A DNA stretch of 64,000 nt from JAVKLU01 sp031538895 (GTDB lineage: Bacteria > Pseudomonadota > Gammaproteobacteria > Burkholderiales > Burkholderiaceae): contig JAVKLU010000020.1 in NCBI GenBank assembly GCA_031538895.1, forward strand, positions 1 to 64,000. The letters run 5' to 3'. Shown here piece after piece: positions 53,419 through 62,044 of the stretch. The notes beneath the pieces are model-generated. The model did no database searches and had not been told where the DNA came from. It saw nothing but the letters and a program-made list of their open reading frames with translations. Numbering within the stretch: the stretch's first letter is position 1; each line of letters starts with the position of its first letter. A program made the position numbers and the translations under genes.

Positions 53419-54324
53419 TTAATAAGCTTCGCGATATTTACGACGGATGTAATGACCAATTAAATTGAAAAACAAAGTAATTAACATCAAACTTAAACCC
53501 ACGGCAAAAATCGATTGGTAACCCACCGAGCCATGTGGCAAATCACCCATCGCTACTTGCACAATATAGGATGACACGGTTTGACCGGCTTCCATCGGGT
53601 TAAACGATAAATTTGGTTGCATACCAGCGGCGATCGCAACAATCATGGTCTCGCCAATTGCCCGCGAGATTCCTAAAATATACGCCGATAAAACACCGGA
53701 TAAGGCAGCAGGGAACACCACTCGAACCGAAGTCTGAAAACGCGTTGCCCCCATACCGTACGAACCCTCTCGCAAATTCATTGGCACTGCGCGCATCGCG
53801 TCTTCGGTTAACGAACTGATGTAGGGAATAATGGCAATTCCCATGATTAAACCCGCCGACAACATGTTGAAACCAGGCAAATCTGGCAACATTTTTTGCA
53901 ACAAGGGCGTAATCAAAGTCAAGGCAAAATAGCCGTAGACCACTGTTGGGACGCCGCCCAATAACTCCAAACAGGGTTTGACAATTTCACGCACCCGATG
54001 ACTAGAGAATTCTGAAATGTAAATCGCGATGATGGTCCCCATCGGAATTGCCACTAACAAAGCGACCATCGACGTTGTCAAAGTTCCCGTCAATAAAGGC
54101 ATAATGCCGTAACGCGGGCTGTCAAACAAAGGGAGCCAAACTGTATCGGTTAAAAAATCCCATATAGATACCAACTTAAAAAAACCTGCCGCGCCACTAA
54201 TCAATACCCAAAAAATACCAAAGGTGACTAAAACCGAAGTCGCCGCTGCGCAAAACAGCAAAAACTCAATTACCCTTTCGGATAATCGACGTGTACGACG
54301 TGGGGGACGCGCGGAAAGAGTCAT
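53419..54324 (-). CDS. pstC: Phosphate ABC transporter permease PstC
   Basis: The 301-residue permease has six helices, and the loop GATRFQTSVRVVFPAALSGVLSAYILGISRAIGETMIV with the EAA-type motif. FDSPRYGIMPLLTGTLTTSMVALLVAIPMG near residue 70-100 is also typical. It lies 215 bp downstream of pstS, in which gap I see nothing else. Confidence 0.95.
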   Translation of the reverse strand: MTLSARPPRRTRRLSERVIEFLLFCAAATSVLVTFGIFWVLISGAAGFFKLVSIWDFLTDTVWLPLFDSPRYGIMPLLTGTLTTSMVALLVAIPMGTIIAIYISEFSSHRVREIVKPCLELLGGVPTVVYGYFALTLITPLLQKMLPDLPGFNMLSAGLIMGIAIIPYISSLTEDAMRAVPMNLREGSYGMGATRFQTSVRVVFPAALSGVLSAYILGISRAIGETMIVAIAAGMQPNLSFNPMEAGQTVSSYIVQVAMGDLPHGSVGYQSIFAVGLSLMLITLFFNLIGHYIRRKYREAY

Positions 54325-54539
54325 AAAAATTATGTCGAACGTAAATAAAACATCATCCCATCAAGAACTGCCTAAAAATTACCGAAAAACAACTTAAAAA
54401 CTGATTCGGTACCGCTTTAGACGCTTTGTGTTAGCGGTGCTTGAAACTCACCATCATTCACTGAAAATACTGATCAAACCACCTAAATCATGACTTGATC
54501 AGCATCCTTAAAATACCATAACAATCACGCGACAACAGT

Positions 54540-55538
54540 TTAATGCTGGCCTTCGCGTTTCAAAATCTCATCTAAAGTTGCACCGATATCTGCGTGACCA
54601 CCAAACACAGTGCCTAATTTTTTGTTGTTAATATTTTTGGCCACCAAAGAATAAAAATGTTCCGCTAAAGGAACGTACTTCACTTCTTTCACCAATTTTG
54701 GCGCTTGCTTTAAATAATAATAAACAAAAGCCGCAACTTCTGGTTTGGCCATTGATTTTTCGCTGACATAAATAAACAATGGACGCGCCAGTGGATTGTA
54801 CTCACCACTAATCACCGATTGTTCGCTGGGTTCAATCGCTTTACCTGCTTTGTTCACAATCGGCACTACACGCAATTTAGCTTTGTTTTCAATGTAATAG
54901 GCATAACCAAAATAGCCCAATCCACCTTTATCACGCGATACGCCTTGCACTAGGACATTGTCGTCTTCGCTAGCGGTGTAATCGCCGCGTGATGATTTGG
55001 CCTTGCCATTGATCGCTTCGGTGAAGTAATCAAACGTTCCCGAATCCGAACCTGGGCCGTATAACTTCAAGGGTGTTGCACCAAATGCAGGGTTGACTTG
55101 ATTCCATGAAGTCACTTTGCCTTGCGCATCGGCTTCCCACATTTTTTTCAATTCGGCAACAGTCAATTGTTTAACACTGGTATTACTTGGATTAACGACC
55201 ACAGTTAAGGCGTCAAACGCAATTGGTAATTCGTAATACTTGATATTGGTTTTAGCGCACTCTTCCATCTCTTTTTTCAAAATAGGACGTGACGCATCAA
55301 CAATATCGATTTCACCGCGACAGAATTTTTTAAAACCACCACCCGTGCCCGAAATGCCCACGGTGACTTGAATTTTACCTTTTTGTGAGGTTTGGAAATC
55401 TTCAGAAACCGCTTCAGTAATTGGATATACCGTGCTTGAACCATCAATTTTTACGGTGGTTTTAGCGTGGATTGGTGCGGCTAAATGTGCGGTTAAACAA
55501 AAAATCGCCAGCGCTATCACAATGATTTTTGTACTCAT
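54540..55538 (-). CDS. pstS: Phosphate-binding periplasmic protein PstS
   Basis: The 332-residue protein begins with a Sec signal (IIVIALAIFCLTAHLAAPIHA) and then VKIDGSSTVYPITEAVSEDF, the first phosphate-binding loop. Other ligand loops are VGISGTGGGFKKF, VDASRPI and YGPGSDSGTFDYFTEAI. It captures phosphate for PstCAB. It is preceded by a Pho box and is the first gene of the operon. Confidence 0.96.
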   Translation of the reverse strand: MSTKIIVIALAIFCLTAHLAAPIHAKTTVKIDGSSTVYPITEAVSEDFQTSQKGKIQVTVGISGTGGGFKKFCRGEIDIVDASRPILKKEMEECAKTNIKYYELPIAFDALTVVVNPSNTSVKQLTVAELKKMWEADAQGKVTSWNQVNPAFGATPLKLYGPGSDSGTFDYFTEAINGKAKSSRGDYTASEDDNVLVQGVSRDKGGLGYFGYAYYIENKAKLRVVPIVNKAGKAIEPSEQSVISGEYNPLARPLFIYVSEKSMAKPEVAAFVYYYLKQAPKLVKEVKYVPLAEHFYSLVAKNINNKKLGTVFGGHADIGATLDEILKREGQH

Positions 55539-55690
55539 TTTAAAACTCTCCTAAAAATAGCTACGATCAAAATTCAGTCAATACAACAAACCTTCAATCA
55601 GTAAATTCCCAGTCAAGCTCATATCTATTTGTGGCCGACCTGATCTGGGTTTTGTCGTAAAAAACTGGCCCTAGTCTTTTTACAGCGCCG

Positions 55691-55724
55691 ATTGTAGGTA
55701 GCCTATGTGACAGGATTGTGACAA
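55691..55724 (-). promoter_or_regulatory. Pho box and -10 element for pstS
   Basis: On the minus strand TTGTCAC-AATC-CTGTCAC (55724-55707) gives two 7-bp half sites in an 11-bp period, matching the PhoB consensus CTGTCAT with 4-bp spacers. Ten bases further downstream is TACAAT (55696-55691), a good -10 hexamer. This is the standard architecture of a PhoB-activated promoter. The start of pstS lies about 150 bp downstream. Confidence 0.85.
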
Positions 55725-55954
55725 AACTGATTTTTTTTAATTTATCGCCAGGTTTCGTATTGAAGTTTCGTATCGAAATATGCGACTAAAACCTCGTGAA
55801 TTCCTTTTGACTTCAGGTGCAAAATTGCATATTTATGCTGGTAAATATGTCGCAACCCATACAGAATCTTCACAAATCGCTTACTAAAATTCTACAAATA
55901 CTTTCTAGACTTCATCCATCGTAAAGCCTATTTGCAGAGATCCCTTAATCACCT

Positions 55955-56019
55955 TAATTTAAGCATCCTAATTTAAGCATCCTAATTTAAGCATCCTAAT
56001 TTAAGCATCCTAATTTAAG
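55955..56019. repeat. 14-bp tandem repeat, 4.6 copies, upstream of the Spy-like gene
   Basis: TAATTTAAGCATCC is repeated four times identically plus nine bases. It lies 50-115 bp before the ATG of the Spy-like gene, in the promoter zone, in the 530-bp gap between divergent pstS and this gene. The rest of the gap holds the Pho box and otherwise AT-rich sequence. Confidence 0.92.
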
Positions 56020-56069
56020 TACCCCAATGAAGGTTTTCGATATTGACTAATTATTTTTAGGAGTTCGTA

Positions 56070-56567
56070 ATGAAACTGAACAAAATTATTCTCGTCGGCC
56101 TAATGACTTTGGGCGCTTTAGCACTGAACACCAGCGCGCACGCAGATGACAAAATGGGTGAAAAAATGGAGCGTTTCCACCAAGCTCAAATGGATCGTTT
56201 GAAAACTAAATTAAAGTTGGAACAAAATCAAATGGCGGCTTGGGATACTTTTTTACAAAAAAGTAAACCGCCTGTCCATGATCAAAATTTGAAAGCCGAG
56301 TTAGATAAATTAAGTACGCCAGACCGTATGAAGAAATTACAAGAAGTCGGCAACGCGCACTTTACTGCCCATTACGAAGCGGTTTCGGCTTTCTATAGCA
56401 CTCTGTCAGCAGAGCAGAAAAAAACTTTTGATGTGGAGTTTGCACCCAGTGCACAAGAAATGCGCAATAAGTTTGCGAATCGCATGAATAAAAATATGGA
56501 TAAAAAAATGGCGCATGAAAAAACGCCACATAATCCTGCAAAAAAAGACGCCTCAACAGCACCGTAA
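56070..56567 (+). CDS. Spy/CpxP-like periplasmic LTXXQ-motif protein
   Basis: The 165-residue protein has a signal peptide (IILVGLMTLGALALNTSAHA) and a helical mature part. Two LTXXQ-like motifs are present as LKLEQNQMAAWDTF and LSAEQKKTFDVEF, the hallmark of Spy and CpxP, which act as ATP-independent chaperones or stress sensors in the periplasm. The C-terminus is rich in Met, Lys and His (NKNMDKKMAHEKTPHNPAKK), which might bind metal. A Shine-Dalgarno AGGAG lies 8 bases before the ATG. Confidence 0.78.
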   Translation: MKLNKIILVGLMTLGALALNTSAHADDKMGEKMERFHQAQMDRLKTKLKLEQNQMAAWDTFLQKSKPPVHDQNLKAELDKLSTPDRMKKLQEVGNAHFTAHYEAVSAFYSTLSAEQKKTFDVEFAPSAQEMRNKFANRMNKNMDKKMAHEKTPHNPAKKDASTAP

Positions 56568-56641
56568 TTAGGACATCGCACGTGATGATTAAGGTCTGAT
56601 GATTAAGGTCTAATACCTAATCAGGTCTTTAGTCAAGCCCG

Positions 56642-57913
56642 TTAAGATGCCAGAAAGACCGTGACGCGCCATTGTGCGTCGCGGTCTTTTTGTATTTGAC
56701 GCAAATGTATCTTTTTCATATTGGGCGAATGTTCCTGATTCTGTTTTGACCAACTCTGACGCCATTGTTCAATTTCTGCAAGATCACGCGTCAGCAATTG
56801 CACCGTCAAACGGCCCCTCTCCCATCGCAAAAACTCCACCTGACTGTGTATCGGAATGCTACTCCACAAGGCCACCACATCGTCCATTGTTTGACTTTGC
56901 CGCTGGGTTCGTTGATCACGTTGAATTTGATTTTTCTGCTGCTGCAGCGATTGCTGGTCGCGCGAAAATTGCCGCGCCAGCACATTACTGGTGACCATTT
57001 TTTGTTGCTGTACATCCGCTAACTCCAAATTTGCTTGCCGCGCGCGTGGGAAAAAATCTTGCTCAATTACCTTGTTCAAAACACCCAGCGAAAAATAAAG
57101 TGCTAAAACAACGATGCCCACGATAACTATTTTGCCGATGTTGCGTGAATCTAGATTGAACCAATCGTCAGCACGGCGTTTTAAGATCATGGATTCATCA
57201 AACAAACCGATCAATGCCTGTTGTGCCAGCGGATGCCAATGGTTTGCACGACGAACCAGCTTAATAGGCAAACCTTTTTGCCATTGATCCGCGTCACGCG
57301 CAGACACTAACACTTGATCTATCTCGCCGCCCATTACTGCCATCAAGGCGCGCGGCACTGCTATCATGGCCAAAGAGACTACCTCAATTTTTGTCGTGTG
57401 ATTTTGACGTGAATGCGTCAATGACCAAAAGGTCATGTCTAAATCACAAGGCACGATTGACGCGCTTAATTTTTTAACCCTTAGCCGCATTTTGTGTAGA
57501 TTGATGTCGGGCAAAGCGTAATCGGTGACGCTAACGCAAAATGCCGAATCAACTAGCCACACCACGCGACGCGGCGTCGGCATTCGCCCCAGAATTGACA
57601 AGCGTGACCAACGACGAATTAAGTAAGTCAGCGAATCAGCAGACGAGTCACGGCCTTGCTCTGCTCTCGTCCATAGTGGTAAGGGGATGGTCCACATGCG
57701 AACTTGACCCCAATGTTTGCGCACCAAAACAAATACCTCTCCATTCAAAGCCGCCACATAACGAGTCGGCAAGAGCCTTGATAGCGCCTGCACGACGAAC
57801 GATTTGCCATCGTTCATTACAACACGCCATTTTTCTAAATGCGTATCGTCGTTGGGCGCGCGACCAGAGGGTAAATTTTGTGAACTATCGGGTTCAAAAA
57901 TTAAGCTCATCAT
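56642..57913 (-). CDS. Single-pass membrane protein resembling GspL/PilN-type assembly proteins
   Basis: The 423-residue protein is soluble up to about residue 275, has one transmembrane helix (IGKIVIVGIVVLALYFSLGVL), a basic/Gln-rich coiled-coil (LELADVQQQKMVTSNVLAR onwards) and a small C-terminal domain with FLRWERGRLTVQLLTRDLAEIEQW. This topology is like GspL or a fused PilM/PilN, in which an actin-like cytoplasmic domain is followed by one helix, a coiled-coil and a ferredoxin-like periplasmic domain. I cannot see clear actin-like ATP motifs, and no other pilus or secretion gene is adjacent. The assignment is an inference from topology. Confidence 0.4.
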   Translation of the reverse strand: MMSLIFEPDSSQNLPSGRAPNDDTHLEKWRVVMNDGKSFVVQALSRLLPTRYVAALNGEVFVLVRKHWGQVRMWTIPLPLWTRAEQGRDSSADSLTYLIRRWSRLSILGRMPTPRRVVWLVDSAFCVSVTDYALPDINLHKMRLRVKKLSASIVPCDLDMTFWSLTHSRQNHTTKIEVVSLAMIAVPRALMAVMGGEIDQVLVSARDADQWQKGLPIKLVRRANHWHPLAQQALIGLFDESMILKRRADDWFNLDSRNIGKIVIVGIVVLALYFSLGVLNKVIEQDFFPRARQANLELADVQQQKMVTSNVLARQFSRDQQSLQQQKNQIQRDQRTQRQSQTMDDVVALWSSIPIHSQVEFLRWERGRLTVQLLTRDLAEIEQWRQSWSKQNQEHSPNMKKIHLRQIQKDRDAQWRVTVFLAS

Positions 57914-58065
57914 GACTCCTCAATTTGTCAATCGGTATCTTTTTTTGTATCTTTATTTATTTATACGCGGATAATAAAGAGCGTTAATGTTCGCTCTAAA
58001 TCCTGACAATCAGTTTTTGCACGCCTTTTATTTAAATAAGCGAATCCTATTTTATTTGCACGTTT

Positions 58066-59346
58066 ATGACTTCGGAGTCTCAATTTTCTTCAACCCATCT
58101 TGATGCAATGGGCAAAAAAGCTCGCGCCAGCAGCCAACTGATTGCACGCGCGACGACCGCAACTAAAAATCAATGTCTGCTCAATTTAGCCGCGCTGATC
58201 ACCAAAAATCAGTCAGAAATTTTGGCGGCGAATCAAAAAGATGTTGCGACCGCGCAGCAAGAAGGACTCAGTAATGCGCTTTTAGACCGTTTGAAATTAT
58301 CCGCCACATCCATTGCGCAAATGAGCGAGGGCTTGATCCAAATCGCCACCTTGGCCGATCCGATTGGCGGCATCAGCGATATGAATTCGCGTCCGTCGGG
58401 AATTCAAGTGGGGCGTATGCGTGTGCCTTTGGGTGTCATCGCAATCATTTACGAAGCGCGCCCCAACGTCACGATTGATGCGGCCGGGCTCTGCATCAAA
58501 AGCGGTAACGCATGTATTTTGCGTGGCGGGCGAGAAGCGATTTTTTGCAATCATTTTTTAGCGCAGCTGATTGCTCAAGCACTCGACTCCGTCGGCTTAC
58601 CCGACGATGCCGTACAGCTGATTCCCAGTACGGATCGCGAACTGGTGACGCACTTAGTGCAAATGACTCAATACATTGATGTGATTGTGCCTCGCGGCGG
58701 CAAGAGCCTGATCGCGCGTTTAATCGCCGAAGCACGGGTGCCGATGATTAAACATTTGGATGGCATTTGCCACGTTTATATTGATAACGACGCCAACAGT
58801 GATATGGCGGTCAAGATTGCATTCAACGCCAAATGTCACCGTTATGGCACCTGCAACACGATGGAAACCTTGTTGATCGGACGCACGATCGCACCCACGA
58901 TATTGCCTTTAATCGCACAAGGCATGGCCCACGAAAAAGTCGAATTACGCGCTGACGACGCCGCTTATGCTTTATTAAAAGGCTATGCGTATTTACGCCA
59001 CGCGCAAGATGAGGATTGGGATACTGAATACCTTGCGCCGATATTAGCGATCAAAGTAGTGGATGATTTGGATGCGGCGATAGTTTTTATTAACCAACAC
59101 GGCTCAAAACACACCGACAGCATCGTCACCGAAAACTACGGCCACGCGATGCGATTTTTACGCGAAGTCGATTCAGCTTCGGTCATGGTCAACGCCAGCA
59201 CGCGTTTTGCCGATGGTTTTGAATATGGTTTAGGCGCGGAAATTGGCATTTCTAACGACAAACTGCACGCGCGCGGCCCGGTCGGTTTAGAAGGTTTGAC
59301 CAGCTTGAAATACGTGGTTTTGGGCAATGGAACGGTTCGAGTCTAA
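58066..59346 (+). CDS. proA: Glutamate-5-semialdehyde dehydrogenase (gamma-glutamyl phosphate reductase)
   Basis: ProA reduces gamma-glutamyl phosphate to the semialdehyde in proline synthesis. The 426-residue protein carries GVIAIIYEARPNVTIDAAGLCIKSGNACILRGG, VPRGGKSLIARL, and the catalytic cysteine in AFNAKCHRYGTCNTMETLLI. The C-terminus RFADGFEYGLGAEIGISNDKLHARGPVGLEGL is conserved. proB is not adjacent. A MITE begins 9 bp after the stop codon. Confidence 0.97.
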   Translation: MTSESQFSSTHLDAMGKKARASSQLIARATTATKNQCLLNLAALITKNQSEILAANQKDVATAQQEGLSNALLDRLKLSATSIAQMSEGLIQIATLADPIGGISDMNSRPSGIQVGRMRVPLGVIAIIYEARPNVTIDAAGLCIKSGNACILRGGREAIFCNHFLAQLIAQALDSVGLPDDAVQLIPSTDRELVTHLVQMTQYIDVIVPRGGKSLIARLIAEARVPMIKHLDGICHVYIDNDANSDMAVKIAFNAKCHRYGTCNTMETLLIGRTIAPTILPLIAQGMAHEKVELRADDAAYALLKGYAYLRHAQDEDWDTEYLAPILAIKVVDDLDAAIVFINQHGSKHTDSIVTENYGHAMRFLREVDSASVMVNASTRFADGFEYGLGAEIGISNDKLHARGPVGLEGLTSLKYVVLGNGTVRV

Positions 59347-59355
59347 ACGCCTGTA

Positions 59356-59498
59356 GGGCACTTCTATAAATACAGAATGTGCGGATGAAGTGCGAGGCGA
59401 ACAGCACACAGAAAGCGGAGCGTACCTACAGTACGTGAGGATTTCGCGTACTGCGCAACAACGCAATTCGCCGCAAAAATGAATTGATAGAAGTGCCC
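59356..59498 (+). mobile_element. 143-bp MITE, copy C (downstream of proA)
   Basis: Same terminal inverted repeats and length as the other two copies, flanked by 4-bp duplication TGTA. It lies 9 bp after the proA stop codon and about 100 bp before the LPP20-like gene. It differs from copies A and B at only a few internal positions. Confidence 0.93.
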
Positions 59499-59594
59499 TG
59501 TAGAATCTATGCCCATGCACATGAATGGTGTGCTTGATGTGTCCAGTGTGAAATGTATGATTAAATTCGTTTTTTTAATTGATTGGAGAGCTTT

Positions 59595-60206
59595 ATGAAC
59601 AAAAATCTTATGAATAAAAGTTATTTATGGTTATTAACCCTGCCAGTATTGGCGGCGTGTTCGGGTAGCGCACCAGTAAAAGAAGAAAAAAAAGTCGCAC
59701 TGGAACCGGTTAAAGAATGCGTATTCCCCGGTTCAGAAAAAGCAGCCCCTTTATGGGTTTGCGACGCACCGGTTGATGGGATTGAAGTACAAGCAGTCGG
59801 TAGCGCACGCAAAACTGCCGCAGGCTTAGACTTTATGAAACAACAAGCGGCCGCATCGGCGCGCGTTCGTTTGGCGCAACAAATGCGCGTTCAAGTACAA
59901 AACCAGATCAAACAATTTGCTGAAACGACTGGCGCGGGCGATAAAGAAACCGTTGATCAAGTCAACTCCTCAGTCACCAGCCAATTAACCAACGAGAGCA
60001 TCGTCGGTAGCAAAGTTTACCGCTCGGTTGAAGGACCTGATGGCACGATTTATGTATTGGTCGGAATCGATCCAGAAAACGCGAAGAAAATTGCCAAAGC
60101 GGCGATTGCAACGAGCATGAACAATGATCAAGCAGCATGGCAAAAACTAAAATCAGACAAAGCACAAACTGATTTAGCTGAAGCGATTGCCGCAACCAAA
60201 AAATAA
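59595..60206 (+). CDS. LPP20-family lipoprotein
   Basis: The 203-residue product has a lipoprotein signal ending LPVLAAC (lipobox, acylated Cys) and a domain of the LPP20/FlgO type: PLWVCDAPVDGIEVQAVGSARKT, then a helix (MKQQAAASARVRLAQQMRVQVQNQIKQF), and strand-rich IVGSKVYRSVEG, GTIYVLVGIDPENAKK. Function of the family is not established; it is found as envelope lipoproteins. The ATG at 59595 with GGAGAG upstream is preferred to a TTG four codons earlier. It is followed by a bidirectional terminator. Confidence 0.78.
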   Translation: MNKNLMNKSYLWLLTLPVLAACSGSAPVKEEKKVALEPVKECVFPGSEKAAPLWVCDAPVDGIEVQAVGSARKTAAGLDFMKQQAAASARVRLAQQMRVQVQNQIKQFAETTGAGDKETVDQVNSSVTSQLTNESIVGSKVYRSVEGPDGTIYVLVGIDPENAKKIAKAAIATSMNNDQAAWQKLKSDKAQTDLAEAIAATKK

Positions 60207-60253
60207 GCTGAACCATCAATTCAGCGGCGTCATTTTGTACAAATGATGATCAT

Positions 60254-60284
60254 AAAAAAGGGCGAGAATTCTCGCCCTTTTTTT
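60254..60284. terminator. Bidirectional Rho-independent terminator
   Basis: The perfect palindrome GGGCGAGAATTCTCGCCC is flanked by six A on one side and seven T on the other. It lies between the convergent LPP20-like and OsmC-like genes and serves both. Confidence 0.93.
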
Positions 60285-60325
60285 ATTCCTGTGAAGCCCT
60301 CTTTATCGGGCCGCCATATCTGCTC

Positions 60326-60754
60326 TTATGGCGCTTCGTGTACTTCGTAACTGTGCGTGATTTGCGCGACTTGGCTCAACATAATTGATGCGGAACAGTA
60401 TTTTTCTTGTGACACTTTGACCGCGTGCGCAACCAAGTGTTCTTTTAGGGCGCGCCCCGTAAGCACAAAGTGAAAGTGAATCTTGGTAAAGATTTTAGGG
60501 TCTGTTTCAGCGCGTTCAGCTTCGCAACGCACTTCACATTGCGTCACTTGTTGATTACTTTTTTTCAGAATCAACACCACGTCATAAGTGGTGCAACCAC
60601 CCGCACCGCTGAGCAAAACTTCCATCGGACGCGCCGCCAAATTCCGCCCGCCGCCTTCCGGTGCGCCATCCATATTTAATAAATGCCCTGATCCCGTTTC
60701 TGCTGTCAAGGCCATTCCAGCACTCGCCACCCAATGTATTGTGCTTTTCATCAT
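60326..60754 (-). CDS. OsmC/YhfA-family protein
   Basis: The 142-residue protein has the OsmC fold with the two conserved cysteines that form the peroxidatic site: SGAGGCTTYDVVLILKKS near residue 53 and the C-terminal SQEKYCSASIMLS. GGRNLAARPMEVLLS is typical of the YhfA subgroup. OsmC relatives reduce organic hydroperoxides, whereas the role of the YhfA subgroup is not well defined. The start codon is one of two adjacent ATGs. Confidence 0.87.
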   Translation of the reverse strand: MMKSTIHWVASAGMALTAETGSGHLLNMDGAPEGGGRNLAARPMEVLLSGAGGCTTYDVVLILKKSNQQVTQCEVRCEAERAETDPKIFTKIHFHFVLTGRALKEHLVAHAVKVSQEKYCSASIMLSQVAQITHSYEVHEAP

Positions 60755-60823
60755 CGTTTCTCTTTACTCAAAAATTAGCTTAAAAGTCTCGGTTAATTTT
60801 CCATCATTTCATTTTTTAAATCA

Positions 60824-62044
60824 TCAACACCACTGACTGCGTAAGTGTGCTAATCGCGCTTGCCACTGCGCCGCCGTACGTTCAGAAGGAATCACGCTAT
60901 CCCAATCAATTTTGATGTGCGCCAGATCGTCAATCACATCGGCCCATTTTTGCAAAGCCGACAAACACGCGCTATCAGCTTGATTAAATTGCGCGACACT
61001 TAACCAAATGGCGACCAATTGACGCCAGCGATCTCGCCGACGCACGGCGTCACAACTGCGCATCACCGCGATCACCATCTCTGGATTCTGCAAATCATGC
61101 ATCTCGAGGTTTGGAATAGCACGATGTTTTAGTGCCAACTGCGCGCAATCGAATACGTTCGCTGGCAAACGCCATGCACCAAAATCGTGCACTAAAAATC
61201 GCGTGCTCTGGTCGGACTGGCCGTACAAAACCATTGCCCAAACACTGAATAAATGCACCAGACGGGAATGTGATTGATGCGTTTGAATAGTCTGCGTGGA
61301 TTGATCGGCAATCGCATCTTTAGTCTGTTGTGAAATTTTGACGAACTGCGCATTCGCATGGCGAAACAAGGCGTCAAATACGATCGTGGTATTACCCCAT
61401 AACTGCGCCGCTTTGGGTAACAACTGCGCCAATGCCCCGACTTGATGCAAGACGTCAAACATTCGTTGCGGCGCGGCTTCTAATAAGCCTTTGCTCAATT
61501 CATGCCAGACTCGTTCCAGCGGCAAATCGACTAACTCACCACGCTGGACTATCACGCGCATTAACTCCGTGGTTTCTGGGGCGACGGAAAAGTCAGAAAA
61601 TCGTGCCGCAAAACGCGCCACCCGCAAAACCCGCAAAGGGTCCTCGACAAACGCCGGCGAAACATGACGCAAAATTTTGGCCTGCAAATCCGCCATGCCG
61701 CGATAGGGATCGATGACTTGATTACTGTCTAAAGTCATCGCCATTGCGTTAATCGTCAAATCACGCCGCGCTAAATCGCCCTCTAAAGTGACGCTGGGAT
61801 CGGTATGAAAAATAAAACCATGGTAACCCCGGCCATTTTTACGCTCGGTGCGTGCCAAGGCATAGGCCTCTTTGGTGTGCGGATGCAAAAAAACCGGAAA
61901 GTCTCGACCGACTGGCAAAAATCCCTTGGACCGCATGAGCTCTGGCGTTGCGCCAACGACGACAAAATCTTGATCGCTTGCGCTGATGCCTAAAAAATGA
62001 TCTCGTACCGAACCGCCAACACGATAAATCGTCAATTCGCTCAT
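60824..62044 (-). CDS. cca: CCA-adding tRNA nucleotidyltransferase
   Basis: Cca builds or repairs the CCA end of tRNAs. The 406-residue class II enzyme has YRVGGSVRDHFLGI, the metal-binding DQDFVVVGA (DxD type), RRDLTINAMAM and the RVLRVARFAARF helix. The C-terminal part would correspond to the HD region of the larger proteobacterial form, although a clear HD motif is not seen. Its ATG overlaps the stop codon of the upstream lytic transglycosylase gene as ATGA, so the two are translated together. Confidence 0.93.
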   Translation of the reverse strand: MSELTIYRVGGSVRDHFLGISASDQDFVVVGATPELMRSKGFLPVGRDFPVFLHPHTKEAYALARTERKNGRGYHGFIFHTDPSVTLEGDLARRDLTINAMAMTLDSNQVIDPYRGMADLQAKILRHVSPAFVEDPLRVLRVARFAARFSDFSVAPETTELMRVIVQRGELVDLPLERVWHELSKGLLEAAPQRMFDVLHQVGALAQLLPKAAQLWGNTTIVFDALFRHANAQFVKISQQTKDAIADQSTQTIQTHQSHSRLVHLFSVWAMVLYGQSDQSTRFLVHDFGAWRLPANVFDCAQLALKHRAIPNLEMHDLQNPEMVIAVMRSCDAVRRRDRWRQLVAIWLSVAQFNQADSACLSALQKWADVIDDLAHIKIDWDSVIPSERTAAQWQARLAHLRSQWC

